NCBI GenBank assembly: GCA_029210545.1
Contig: JARGFV010000070.1
Coordinates: 1-13,634 of the forward strand
Direction: 5' to 3'
Length of the DNA: 13,634 nt
Source of the DNA: a bacterium
Lineage (GTDB): Bacteria; BMS3Abin14
Position numbers and translations under genes: made by a program. The notes beneath the pieces are model-generated. The model was not told the origin of the DNA. It ran no database searches and saw only the letters and a program-made list of their open reading frames with translations. Shown here in pieces: positions 1-10,795 of the stretch (positions are counted from its first letter, which is position 1; each line of letters begins with the position of its first letter).

Positions 1-27
1 GAGTGCCAATGGCTGTGTGTTCGATCC

Positions 28-100
28 GTGAGGGAACCGAAAACCACGCTTTTCGGTTCCCGTTGAGCCAAAGTCCTACCCGGACTTTGGCGATCTATCA
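28..100. repeat. Two-hairpin palindromic repeat, copy A
   Basis: The copy begins with GTGAGG and contains two strong inverted repeats. The first is a perfect 12-bp stem, 32-43 (GGGAACCGAAAA) with 50-61, around a 6-nt loop. The second is a perfect 10-bp stem, 67-76 (GCCAAAGTCC) with 82-91, around TACCC, followed by GCGA and TATCA (96-100). Neither stem is followed by a T-run, so they do not look like intrinsic terminators. A related two-hairpin unit lies at 110-199. The layout resembles small non-coding intergenic palindromic repeats (REP or MITE-like), but no family is assigned. It may also be transcribed as part of the mRNA leading into rplJ. Confidence 0.65.
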
Positions 101-109
101 GCAGTCTTT

Positions 110-199
110 GTGAGGAAAGGAAAAACGACGTTTTTCCCTTTCCCCAGGATATTAATGGGTCACGAAAAGTCCCGGATTGGACCTTTTGCGACCCTATCA
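110..199. repeat. Two-hairpin palindromic repeat, copy B
   Basis: This copy also begins with GTGAGG. Its first stem pairs 114-126 (GGAAAGGAAAAAC) with 130-143, with one bulged C and a 3-nt loop. Its second stem pairs 157-172 (GGGTCACGAAAAGTCC) with 179-194 around CGGATT: 13 Watson-Crick pairs, one G-U and two mismatches. It ends GCGA-CCC-TATCA (195-199), as copy A ends GCGA-TC-TATCA. The order start motif, A-rich stem, AAAGTCC stem, GCGA, TATCA is shared with copy A, although the stem sequences differ. That suggests duplication of a palindromic element with stem complementarity kept. Confidence 0.6.
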
Positions 200-359
200 T
201 AGTCAAAACCGGGCAGTTCCCCCGGCCAGGGGAACGGTCGGACCGCACGCCTTTTACACCGGCGCGCAGTGCCCGTTTAAGAACGTGCTGAAACCAGGCC
301 ACACCGGAAGTTCAGTGACAGCCGGGTCACGTCGAAGCTCAAAACCCAGCATTGTTTCG
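200..359 (+). other. Non-coding upstream leader segment of rplJ
   Basis: No open frame here looks like a protein and no convincing sigma70 promoter was found. The clearest structure is a 7-bp hairpin, 216-222 (GTTCCCC) with 229-235, around CGGCCA. A weaker 5-bp stem, GTGAC with GTCAC, lies near 316-331. ACACCGG occurs twice. The segment is probably part of the untranslated RNA upstream of rplJ, between the palindromic repeats and the L10-leader-like core. The transcription start was not identified. Confidence 0.4.
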
Positions 360-475
360 TAAAGGGTTGACGAGGGAAGACGGATTAAATGCCCCGACGG
401 GCGCCCCGCCGAGACGCGGTGTGACTTCCAAGGCATTCCATGATCCCTACCTGGAAGGCTGCGGACCACTTCAAG
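360..475 (+). promoter_or_regulatory. Putative ribosomal protein L10 leader
   Basis: This segment lies just upstream of rplJ, where many bacteria carry the L10 leader, an mRNA element bound by the L10-L12 complex to repress its own synthesis. It contains the elements AAGAC, TTAAATG and CCGCCGAGACGCGGTG in the order I recall for L10 leaders, including a CCGAG block near the expected kink-turn. Small stems are visible: 391-394 with 399-402, 406-409 (CCGC) with 416-419, and 426-433 with 450-456 (one bulge). The match is from memory of the family, not a covariance search, so the boundaries are approximate. Confidence 0.55.
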
Positions 476-545
476 TCTCATCCTGTCCTTGTCAGACCGG
501 CGTGGTGAACATCACGTCAAAAACTGAAAGAAAGGAGGAGAAAAG

Positions 546-1067
546 TTGGGACGCGCCGATAGAGACATTCAAATACAAGAGCTGCACGAACTTTTCTCGG
601 GGATCGAGATGGCTGTGCTCACTGATTATCGCGGGCTGACCGTTCAGGAGCTGTCTGACCTGAGAATCAAACTTCGTGACGTCGATGCGCGCTTCAAGGT
701 GGTCAAGAACACATTGTCCATCCGGGCGGCAGACGGAACACCCCTCGAGCACGTCAAAGGCCGTTTTATCGGTCCTGTTGCGCTCCTTTACACAAAGTCG
801 GATCCGGTCGGTCCTGCCAAGGTTCTCGTGGATTTTTCCAAGACCAATGACAGGATCGAAGCTATCGTCGGTATTCTTTCGGGCAAGGTTATTGAGCTGG
901 CGGAGATCAAGATGCTGGCCGAAATGCCCAACAGGGAAAAACTCATTGCCACTGCCCTGTCATCCATGAACGCGCCGGCAACCAACTTTGTCCGGACACT
1001 TTCCGAAGTGCCGGCCAGTTTTGTCAGAGTGCTCGGTTCGATCCAGCGCGGGAAAGAAGCCGCGTAG
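546..1067 (+). CDS. rplJ: 50S ribosomal protein L10
   Basis: L10 anchors the L7/L12 dimers to 23S rRNA at the base of the ribosomal stalk, where translational GTPases are recruited. The 173-residue product has the usual family length. It shows the conserved N-terminal block AVLTDYRGLTVQEL (about residues 23-36) followed by LR..L and FKVVKNTL (about residues 50-57), which form the rRNA-binding domain. The C-terminal helix (about residues 130-173) would carry the L12 dimers. The start is TTG at 546, chosen because AGGAGG (533-538) sits 7 nt upstream and the next in-frame ATG (609) would remove conserved N-terminal sequence. It is first in the rplJ-rplL-rpoB-rpoC run and is probably autoregulated through the leader upstream. 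The stop is TAG, and 54 nt separate it from rplL. Confidence 0.96.
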   Translation: MGRADRDIQIQELHELFSGIEMAVLTDYRGLTVQELSDLRIKLRDVDARFKVVKNTLSIRAADGTPLEHVKGRFIGPVALLYTKSDPVGPAKVLVDFSKTNDRIEAIVGILSGKVIELAEIKMLAEMPNREKLIATALSSMNAPATNFVRTLSEVPASFVRVLGSIQRGKEAA

Positions 1068-1121
1068 GATCGACCACCACATACATAATAAAAATGATGA
1101 TCGTATCAGGAGGAAAATGCG

Positions 1122-1499
1122 ATGGCTGATATCAAAAAAGAAGATGTTGTCAAGTTTATTGAAAAAATGACAGTTCTCGAGATGGCCGAATTCGTCAAGG
1201 AGCTTGAGGAAAAATTCGGCGTGTCGGCAGCCGCCCCCGTGGCCGTGGCCGCCGCTCCCGGTGCCGCCGCTGCGGTCGAGGAAGAGAAGACGGAGTTCGA
1301 TGTGGTTCTCGCTGAGATCGGCGCCGAGAAGATCAAGGTCATCAAGGTCGTCCGCACCCTCACAGGCCTTGGCCTCAAGGAAGCCAAGGACCTGGTTGAC
1401 GGAGCCCCCAGCAACATCAAGGAAGGTGTCTCCAAGGACGAAGCCGAGGATGCCAAAAAGCAGCTCGAGGAAGTAGGCGCCAAGGTGGAGATCAAGTAG
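1122..1499 (+). CDS. rplL: 50S ribosomal protein L7/L12
   Basis: This is the multicopy stalk protein that binds and activates EF-Tu, EF-G and other translational GTPases. The 125-residue product has the standard three parts. The N-terminal dimerisation and L10-binding helices are about residues 1-35. An Ala/Pro-rich flexible hinge follows (about 36-55, with runs such as [17 protein letters not shown]). The globular C-terminal domain is about 58-125 and contains KIKVIKVVR and [12 protein letters not shown]. The start is ATG at 1122, with AGGAGG (1108-1113) 8 nt upstream. The ATG at 1117 is out of frame. The gene ends with TAG and is followed by a 110-nt spacer with a hairpin before rpoB, consistent with the usual need for far more L12 than RNA polymerase. 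Confidence 0.98.
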   Translation: MADIKKEDVVKFIEKMTVLEMAEFVKELEEKFGVSAAAPVAVAAAPGAAAAVEEEKTEFDVVLAEIGAEKIKVIKVVRTLTGLGLKEAKDLVDGAPSNIKEGVSKDEAEDAKKQLEEVGAKVEIK

Positions 1500-1521
1500 C
1501 CGGATCCAGCCTGAAGGTCAA

Positions 1522-1565
1522 GGGAGGAGAGCCATGTCGAAGGGCCTCCTCCCATGTTGGTTTTT
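1522..1565 (+). terminator. Attenuator or processing hairpin between rplL and rpoB
   Basis: A perfect 8-bp stem pairs 1522-1529 (GGGAGGAG) with 1546-1553 around a 16-nt loop. A run of five T residues follows at 1561-1565, seven bases after the stem. The gap between stem and T-run makes it a weak terminator at best, which suits partial readthrough into rpoB. E. coli has both an attenuator and an RNase III site at the equivalent place. The 5' arm doubles as an SD for a small ORF starting at 1534. Confidence 0.5.
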
Positions 1566-1605
1566 AAATGCAAAACTGTTATCAGCTGTATCCCCCGTGA
1601 GGTGA
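1534..1605 (+). CDS. Possible 23-residue leader peptide upstream of rpoB
   Basis: An ATG at 1534 is preceded by GGGAGGAG (1522-1529), a near-ideal SD four bases away. The frame runs 23 codons ([23 protein letters not shown]) in segments [11 protein letters not shown] and [12 protein letters not shown] to a TGA at 1603-1605. The stop lies four bases before the rpoB ATG and overlaps the rpoB SD, so translational coupling is conceivable. The SD sits in the 5' arm of the 1522-1553 hairpin and the start codon in its loop. No homology is claimed; the ORF is short enough to occur by chance and is reported because of its SD and position. Confidence 0.25.
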   Translation: MSKGLLPCWFLNAKLLSAVSPVR

Positions 1606-1609
1606 GACG

Positions 1610-4600
1610 ATGGCCCAAGCCGCTAAGCCCAACATGCCGTTGCGAAGAGATTTTTCAAGACTCCCGTCCATCATAGGCATGCCGAACCTGATCGAGGTCC
1701 AGAAAGAATCCTACGAGAAGTTCCTTCAGATCAATATCGAGCCCGAGTTGCGGGAGGAAACCGGTCTTCACGCCGTTTTCAAGGGGATCTTTCCCATTGA
1801 GGACTACTCCAAGACCACCCTGCTCGATTACGCCAAGTTCGACATCCTGGAGCCAAAATTCGACGTCCAGGAGTGCCAGGACCGCGGAATGACCTTTGCC
1901 GCGCCCCTCAACGTCACCATCCGCCTCATCCACCTCGAGGTGGACGAGGAGACCAAGACCAAGAAGGTCAAGGAGGTGAAGGAACAGGACGTTTACCTGG
2001 GCGAGATCCCCCTCATGACTGCAAACGGGACGTTCATCATCAATGGAACCGAGCGGGTCATCGTCAGCCAGCTTCATCGGAGCCCCGGCGTTTTCTACGA
2101 GCCGGACAAGAGCAAGTCCATGGTCGGGGGGCGCCCCCTGTACTCGGCCCGTGTGATCCCTTACAGGGGTTCGTGGCTGGATTTCGAGTACGACGCCAAG
2201 TTACTTATCAACGTCCGCATCGACCGCCGCCGCAAGATCCCCGCCACTATTCTGCTCAGGGCCCTCGGGTACGATCCGGAACAGATCATCCGCCTGTTCT
2301 ACCCCATCGACAGGGTGCGACTGCATGGCGGCAAGGCGTTCAAGACCTACCAGCGCAAGACCGTGGAGATGCAGAACGTGTCCAGGGACATCGTGGACCC
2401 TTCTTCCGGGGATGTACTGGTTCGGGAAGGCCGCAAGGTGTTCGCTTCGTCGGCCAAAAAGATCGAGGCTGCCGGGATCACCGAGTTCGAGATCGATCCG
2501 GTCACGGATCTTCTCGGGCGGTACTTGGCTTCCCCGGTCGTGGACACAGGCACCGGCGAGATCATCGGCGACTGCAACGAGGAGATCACCCAGGATGTCC
2601 TGGGGAAGATCACAGAGGCCGGTGTTTCGGAGCTGGAGATCCTGTTCATCGACAACAACAGGTACGAAAGCTCCCTCAGGGACACCCTCGCAACGGACAA
2701 GGTGCTCAACCAGGAAGACGCCCTGCTGGAGATCTACAGGAAACTTCGCCCCGGCGATCCTCCAACCCTGGAGACCGCCAAGGCCCATTTCGACCGTCTC
2801 TTTTTCTCCGACGACCGTTACGACCTTTCACGGGTCGGGCGCCTGAAGATCAACATCAAGCTGGCAGAGGAACTCAGGGAACTGTTCGGTCAGGAAGTTC
2901 CGCCCCTTGAGGCCCGCGTCCTCATGAAAGAGGATATCGTGGCCATCATGAAGTACCTGGTGAAGCTTCGAAGCGGTATCAAGGAAGCGGTGGCCGATGA
3001 CATCGACCACCTGGGCAACCGCCGCGTGAGGAGCGTCGGCGAACTGCTTGAGAACCAGTTCCGTATCGGCCTGGTGCGGATGGAAAGGGCGATCAAGGAG
3101 CGCATGAGCATCCAGGAGATGGAAACGGTCATGCCTCACGACCTCATCAACGCCAAGCCGGTTTCGGCGGTGGTCAAGGAGTTCTTCGGGTCCAGCCAGC
3201 TGTCCCAGTTCATGGACCAGACCAATCCCCTTTCGGAGATCACCCACAAGAGGCGCCTTTCCGCCCTCGGCCCGGGCGGTCTGACCCGCGAAAGGGCCGG
3301 TTTCGAGGTCAGGGACGTCCACCCGACCCACTATGGCCGGATCTGTCCCATCGAGACCCCGGAAGGTCCAAACATCGGGCTCATCTCCTCCCTGAGCACT
3401 TTTGCCCAGATCAACGAGTTCGGCTTCATCGAGACGCCGTACCGCAAGGTAGAAAACTCAAAGGTCTCCAACGAGATCATCTACCTGTCGGCCCTGGAGG
3501 AGGACAGATACTCTATCGCCCAAGCCAACGCGGCCCTCGACAGCAAGAACCGGTTCGTCGACGAATTCATCGCCGCCAGGGTCGGTGGAGAGCCCACCAT
3601 GGTGCCTAAGGACGATGTCCATCTCATGGATGTGTCCCCCCGGCAGCTGGTCTCGGTGGCAGCCTCCCTCATCCCGTTCCTGGAGAACGACGACGCCAAC
3701 AGGGCACTCATGGGTTCCAACATGCAGCGGCAGGCGGTGCCCCTCCTGACGACATCGGCACCCCTGGTGGGCACCGGCATGGAAGCAGTGGCTGCCCGGG
3801 ATTCCGGTGCCGTGGTCATCGCCAAGCGCGGCGGAGTGGTGGAGAGCGTGGATGCCGGCCGGATCGTCATCCAGGTTGACGAGTCGGAAGAGGACAAGGA
3901 AGGGGTCGATGGCTTGTCCAACGTAGACATCTACCACCTCATCAAGTTCATGAGGTCCAACCAGAATACCTGCATCAACCAGATCCCCATCGTCCAGCCG
4001 GGACAGCACGTTAACGCCGCCGACGTCATTGCCGATGGTCCTGCCACGGACCGGGGCGAACTGGCCCTGGGCAAGAATATCCTCGTGGCGTTCATGCCCT
4101 GGAACGGCTACAACTTCGAGGACTCCATCCTCGTGAGCGAGCGGCTGGTCCAGGAGGACGTCTTCACCTCCATTCACATCGAGGAGTTCGAGGTGATGGC
4201 CCGCGACACCAAGCTGGGGAAGGAAGAGATCACCCGGGATATCCCCAACGTGGGCGAGGAAGCGTTAAAGGACCTGGATGAGTCCGGCATCGTCCGTATC
4301 GGCGCCGAGGTGAATGCCGGAGATATCCTTGTCGGGAAAGTCACCCCCAAGGGAGAGACCCAGCTGACCCCCGAAGAAAAGCTCCTTCGGGCCATCTTCG
4401 GCGAGAAGGCCGGTGATGTGAGAGACACATCCCTCCGCGTTCCCCCCGGGGTCGAGGGGGTGGTCATCGACGTCAAGGTGTTCTCGAGGCGAGGTATGGA
4501 CAAGGATAACCGTGCCCAGGCCATCGAGGACGATCAGGTTGCCCGGTACATCAAGGACCGTGACGACGAGATCCGCATCGTGCGCAACAGCATGTACGAA

Positions 4601-5794
4601 AAGATCCGCAGCACCATCCAGGGCAAGAAACTGGACGCCGACCTCAGGGGGCCGGACGGCAAGGTGGCTGCCAGGAAAGACGGCAAGGTCACCACGAAGA
4701 TCCTTGAGGACCTGCCCAAGGTCAGGTGGTTCGACATCCCCCTTGCGGATCAAAAAGCCCTTCAGCGGATGATGATCCTGAAGCAGCGATCGGAAAACCA
4801 GGAGGAGATGATCCGCCGCCTCTTCGACGGCAAGATTGAAAAACTGCGTAAGGGCGATGAACTCCCTCCCGGAGTCATCAAGATGGTCAAAGTCTACCTG
4901 GCGATCAAGCGCCAGCTGTCCGTTGGCGACAAGATGGCGGGCCGGCACGGGAACAAAGGTGTCCTTTCCAAGATTGTCCCGGTGGAAGACATGCCCTATA
5001 TGGAGGACGGGACCCCCGTGGACATAGTGCTCAACCCCCTTGGGGTCCCAAGCCGTATGAACGTCGGGCAGATCCTCGAGATCATGCTGGGCTGGGCAGC
5101 CAAGGGTGTTGGCGAGCAGGTAGGGAAACTCGTCAACTCCAACGCAACGGTGACCAAGGTCCGCAGCATGCTCAGGGAAGTCTACGGCGCTGACAGACCT
5201 ACCGAGGCCGGGAAGAAGGTCAAGGATATTATCGACGGCCTGGACGAGGACGGTGTTTTCGATCTGGCCCGGAATCTCAATAACGGCCTGCTGGTCGCTT
5301 CCCCGGTGTTCGACGGCGCCAACGAGGAAGAGATCCAGGAACTGCTGAAGATCGCCGGTATGTCGGTGCGGGGGCAGGCCAGGCTCGTGGACGGCAAGAC
5401 CGGCGAGCTTTTCCACAGGGCCGTCACCCTCGGCTATATGTACATGTTGAAGCTGCACCACCTCGTGGACGACAAGATCCACGCCAGGTCCATCGGGCCG
5501 TACTCCCTCGTCACCCAGCAGCCCCTGGGCGGCAAAGCCCAGTTCGGCGGACAGCGTTTCGGTGAGATGGAAGTATGGGCCCTGGAGGGTTACGGCGCTG
5601 CACACACCCTTCAGGAGATGCTCACCGTGAAGTCGGACGACGTGGCGGGCAGGACCAAGATGTACGAGGCCATCGTCAAAGGGCAAAACGGCATGGATGC
5701 GGGCCTTCCGGAATCTTTCAACGTCCTCATCAAGGAACTGCAGAGTTTCTGCCTGGACGTGGAGCTGCTTGAAGAAGAAGGAGGAGGAGCCTGA
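1610..5794 (+). CDS. rpoB: DNA-directed RNA polymerase subunit beta
   Basis: This is the beta subunit, which with beta prime forms the RNA polymerase active centre and carries the rifampicin pocket. The product has 1394 residues, slightly longer than E. coli RpoB (1342). The rifampicin region is intact: S532, Q533, D536, H546, R549 and S551 match E. coli S512, Q513, D516, H526, R529 and S531. The only change seen in the core cluster is T538, where E. coli has N518. K1108 and K1116, in [12 protein letters not shown], match the active-site lysines 1065 and 1073. The C-terminal clamp-contact block [19 protein letters not shown] is present. The start is ATG at 1610 with GAGGTGA (1599-1605) just upstream. 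The end is low complexity (GAA then GGA codons, giving EEEGGGA), and the TGA lies inside a hairpin. No resistance-type substitution is seen. Confidence 0.99.
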   Translation: MAQAAKPNMPLRRDFSRLPSIIGMPNLIEVQKESYEKFLQINIEPELREETGLHAVFKGIFPIEDYSKTTLLDYAKFDILEPKFDVQECQDRGMTFAAPLNVTIRLIHLEVDEETKTKKVKEVKEQDVYLGEIPLMTANGTFIINGTERVIVSQLHRSPGVFYEPDKSKSMVGGRPLYSARVIPYRGSWLDFEYDAKLLINVRIDRRRKIPATILLRALGYDPEQIIRLFYPIDRVRLHGGKAFKTYQRKTVEMQNVSRDIVDPSSGDVLVREGRKVFASSAKKIEAAGITEFEIDPVTDLLGRYLASPVVDTGTGEIIGDCNEEITQDVLGKITEAGVSELEILFIDNNRYESSLRDTLATDKVLNQEDALLEIYRKLRPGDPPTLETAKAHFDRLFFSDDRYDLSRVGRLKINIKLAEELRELFGQEVPPLEARVLMKEDIVAIMKYLVKLRSGIKEAVADDIDHLGNRRVRSVGELLENQFRIGLVRMERAIKERMSIQEMETVMPHDLINAKPVSAVVKEFFGSSQLSQFMDQTNPLSEITHKRRLSALGPGGLTRERAGFEVRDVHPTHYGRICPIETPEGPNIGLISSLSTFAQINEFGFIETPYRKVENSKVSNEIIYLSALEEDRYSIAQANAALDSKNRFVDEFIAARVGGEPTMVPKDDVHLMDVSPRQLVSVAASLIPFLENDDANRALMGSNMQRQAVPLLTTSAPLVGTGMEAVAARDSGAVVIAKRGGVVESVDAGRIVIQVDESEEDKEGVDGLSNVDIYHLIKFMRSNQNTCINQIPIVQPGQHVNAADVIADGPATDRGELALGKNILVAFMPWNGYNFEDSILVSERLVQEDVFTSIHIEEFEVMARDTKLGKEEITRDIPNVGEEALKDLDESGIVRIGAEVNAGDILVGKVTPKGETQLTPEEKLLRAIFGEKAGDVRDTSLRVPPGVEGVVIDVKVFSRRGMDKDNRAQAIEDDQVARYIKDRDDEIRIVRNSMYEKIRSTIQGKKLDADLRGPDGKVAARKDGKVTTKILEDLPKVRWFDIPLADQKALQRMMILKQRSENQEEMIRRLFDGKIEKLRKGDELPPGVIKMVKVYLAIKRQLSVGDKMAGRHGNKGVLSKIVPVEDMPYMEDGTPVDIVLNPLGVPSRMNVGQILEIMLGWAAKGVGEQVGKLVNSNATVTKVRSMLREVYGADRPTEAGKKVKDIIDGLDEDGVFDLARNLNNGLLVASPVFDGANEEEIQELLKIAGMSVRGQARLVDGKTGELFHRAVTLGYMYMLKLHHLVDDKIHARSIGPYSLVTQQPLGGKAQFGGQRFGEMEVWALEGYGAAHTLQEMLTVKSDDVAGRTKMYEAIVKGQNGMDAGLPESFNVLIKELQSFCLDVELLEEEGGGA

Positions 5795-5810
5795 TCGGTT
5801 CCCGATCAGG
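5790..5810 (+). promoter_or_regulatory. Hairpin across the rpoB stop codon
   Basis: A perfect 9-bp stem pairs 5790-5798 (CCTGATCGG) with 5802-5810 around TTC. The rpoB TGA (5792-5794) is inside the 5' arm. No T-run follows, so it is not an intrinsic terminator. It could protect mRNA, mark a processing site, or limit coupling between rpoB and rpoC translation; the function is unknown. Confidence 0.5.
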
Positions 5811-5817
5811 AAGCCCC

Positions 5818-5845
5818 AGGTACCAAGTACTCAGTACTAAATACT
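5818..5845. repeat. Four-copy 7-bp tandem repeat
   Basis: Four consecutive heptamers fit the consensus NAGTACT: AGGTACC, AAGTACT, then a CAGTACT and a degenerate AAATACT. The array fills the space between the rpoB stop hairpin and the rpoC SD. The core AGTACT is itself palindromic. Short 7-bp arrays in intergenic DNA resemble the STRR-type heptanucleotide repeats described in some cyanobacteria, though no relationship is claimed. Other period-7 arrays occur after rpoC. Confidence 0.6.
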
Positions 5846-5864
5846 GATTCTTTGGAGGTAATTG

Positions 5865-9977
<4,113 letters not shown>

Positions 9978-10054
9978 TAAGGCAGATTTCTTGCCAGATC
10001 GCTATAACACGGACGGTCTTTATATGACCGTCCGTGTTTTTTTAATCTGCCTTA
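9978..10054 (+). terminator. Intrinsic terminator after rpoC, nested in an outer inverted repeat
   Basis: A perfect 13-bp stem pairs 10006-10018 (AACACGGACGGTC) with 10026-10038 around TTTATAT, and a T-run extends through 10037-10043. This is a textbook rho-independent terminator for the rplJL-rpoBC transcript. Outside it, 9978-9988 (TAAGGCAGATT) is perfectly complementary to 10044-10054, an additional 11-bp stem that encloses the terminator and its T-run. Confidence 0.93.
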
Positions 10055-10055
10055 T

Positions 10056-10090
10056 GAGTGAACGGTTGACAGTATACGGTGAACAGTCTG
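10056..10090. repeat. Degenerate 7-bp repeat array, left block
   Basis: Five consecutive heptamers with a period of 7 begin GAGTGAA, CGGTTGA and continue with CAGTATA-, CGGTGAA- and CAGTCTG-type units, consensus CRGTGAA. The block starts directly after the rpoC terminator. A second block of the same family in opposite orientation lies at 10125-10159. Confidence 0.5.
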
Positions 10091-10124
10091 GAAAACCTTC
10101 AAAAACGGTTATTTTCAGGCGATT

Positions 10125-10159
10125 TCACTGTAAACAGTGAACTGTTAACTGTTAACTTA
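10125..10159. repeat. Degenerate 7-bp repeat array, right block (inverted)
   Basis: Five heptamers of period 7 follow consensus NAACTGT (for example GAACTGT then TAACTGT). Read on the other strand they match the left block consensus ACAGTNA at about 19 of 28 compared positions. The block includes a local palindrome, 10126-10131 (CACTGT) with 10134-10139. It ends 7 bp before the -35 box of the str promoter. Confidence 0.5.
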
Positions 10160-10166
10160 AAACCCC

Positions 10167-10195
10167 TTGACAAAGTAACTTTGCATCGATAATAT
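10167..10195 (+). promoter_or_regulatory. Sigma70-type promoter of the str operon
   Basis: A consensus -35 TTGACA (10167-10172) is separated by exactly 17 bp from TAATAT (10190-10195), one change from TATAAT-like consensus at most two positions. It is downstream of the rpoC terminator and upstream of rpsL, facing the right way. Initiation is expected near 10202. A 6-bp dyad, CAAAGT (10171-10176) with ACTTTG (10178-10183), overlaps the end of the -35 and the spacer and could be an operator. Confidence 0.85.
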
Positions 10196-10201
10196 TTCTG
10201 A

Positions 10202-10408
10202 GTTTTCCCATAAGCGGAAAGTTGCCCCTTGCGGGGCTTTTTCGAAAAGAATTTCCGGTTCAAAAACAAAGGGTTATAAAACCCGGGAGCCGGTAATGAG
10301 GGAGCTGGAGCAGGCCCCCACAAGGGCCGTGTGCGCCGCGACAGGCTCCTTATGCCCTTTAAGGGTCCCTGCAGGTTGAAATCAGGGGTCATAACGAGGA
10401 GTTGAAAC
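10202..10408 (+). promoter_or_regulatory. Structured 5' leader of rpsL
   Basis: The roughly 200-nt leader appears to fold into three consecutive domains. Domain 1 (10215-10244) is terminator-like: an outer CGGAAAG/TTTTTCG helix over GCCCC (10224-10228) with GGGGC (10233-10237). Domain 2 pairs 10255-10261 (CCGGTTC) with 10287-10293 (one G-U) and encloses GGGTT (10271-10275) with AACCC (10280-10284). Domain 3 pairs 10299-10305 (AGGGAGC) with 10345-10351 (one G-U) and encloses GGCCC (10313-10317) with GGGCC (10324-10328). The rpsL SD AGGAG is at 10397-10401. Regulation by attenuation or ribosomal-protein binding is inferred. Confidence 0.5.
10224..10242 (+). terminator. Terminator-like hairpin in the rpsL leader
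   Basis: The stem is GCCCC (10224-10228), loop TTGC, GGGGC (10233-10237), followed directly by five T residues (10238-10242). Its position about 20 nt after the expected transcription start suggests an attenuator, not an operon end. Upstream TTTCC (near 10204-10208) could pair with GGAAA (10216-10220) and compete with the base of the hairpin. Confidence 0.55.
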
Positions 10409-10780
10409 ATGCCGACACTGAACCAGCTGGTGAGAAAGAGCAGGAAGAAAGCGGTCAGAAAGTCAAAGACCCCGGCCATGCAGCAGTGCCCCCAGAAAAG
10501 GGGTGTCTGCACGAGGGTGTACACCACGACACCAAAAAAGCCCAACTCAGCCCTCAGGAAAGTGGCCCGCGTCAGGCTGACCAACGGTATCGAGGTCACA
10601 TCCTATATCCCGGGGGTCGGACATAACCTCCAGGAGCACTCGGTGGTTCTTATCCGCGGCGGCAGGGTCAAGGATCTTCCCGGTGTCCGCTATCACATCC
10701 TGAGGGGCACCCTTGATACAGCCGGTGTCGCCGACAGGAGGCAGAGTCGGTCCAAATACGGGACCAAGAGACCCAAGTAA
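10409..10780 (+). CDS. rpsL: 30S ribosomal protein S12
   Basis: S12 lies at the decoding centre, controls accuracy and is the classical site of streptomycin resistance. The 123-residue product is the standard length. The [19 protein letters not shown] block (residues 39-57) carries K43 and K44. The second loop, [13 protein letters not shown] (residues 84-96), carries K88, D89 (the position modified by RimO in E. coli) and P91. All are wild-type, so no streptomycin-resistance change is seen. The basic C-terminus ends [11 protein letters not shown]. The start is ATG at 10409 with AGGAG (10397-10401) 7 nt away. It is the first gene of the str operon and lies 15 nt before rpsG. Confidence 0.99.
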   Translation: MPTLNQLVRKSRKKAVRKSKTPAMQQCPQKRGVCTRVYTTTPKKPNSALRKVARVRLTNGIEVTSYIPGVGHNLQEHSVVLIRGGRVKDLPGVRYHILRGTLDTAGVADRRQSRSKYGTKRPK

Positions 10781-10795
10781 CACCGGAGGCAGCAG

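Noticed and set aside
1-31. Possible C-terminal tail of an upstream gene, ending SANGCVFDP and TGA at 29-31
   Set aside because: rplA would be expected upstream, but nine residues are too few to identify it, and the other two frames also stop nearby. No gene can be supported.
367-390. TTGACG followed by TTAAAT as a promoter for rplJ
   Set aside because: The spacing is only 12-13 bp, far from 17, and both strings fall inside the L10-leader-like element. TATCAT at 195-200 also lacks a suitable -35.
1117-1170. ATG at 1117 as a start overlapping rplL
   Set aside because: It is out of frame with rplL and encodes only a short basic string; the rplL ATG at 1122 has the proper product.
2300-3400. 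Antibiotic-resistance alleles in rpoB and rpsL
   Set aside because: The rifampicin-pocket residues and the S12 residues K43, K44, K88 and P91 are all wild-type; T538 in RpoB is a neutral-looking lineage difference.
5862-5864. TTG as the rpoC start codon
   Set aside because: It is only 3 nt from the SD GGAGG. The ATG directly after it has a 6-nt spacing and gives the usual N-terminus MPLTDFYSE.
10056-10159. CRISPR-like array after rpoC
   Set aside because: Units are 7 bp, contiguous and without spacers, and no cas gene is nearby.
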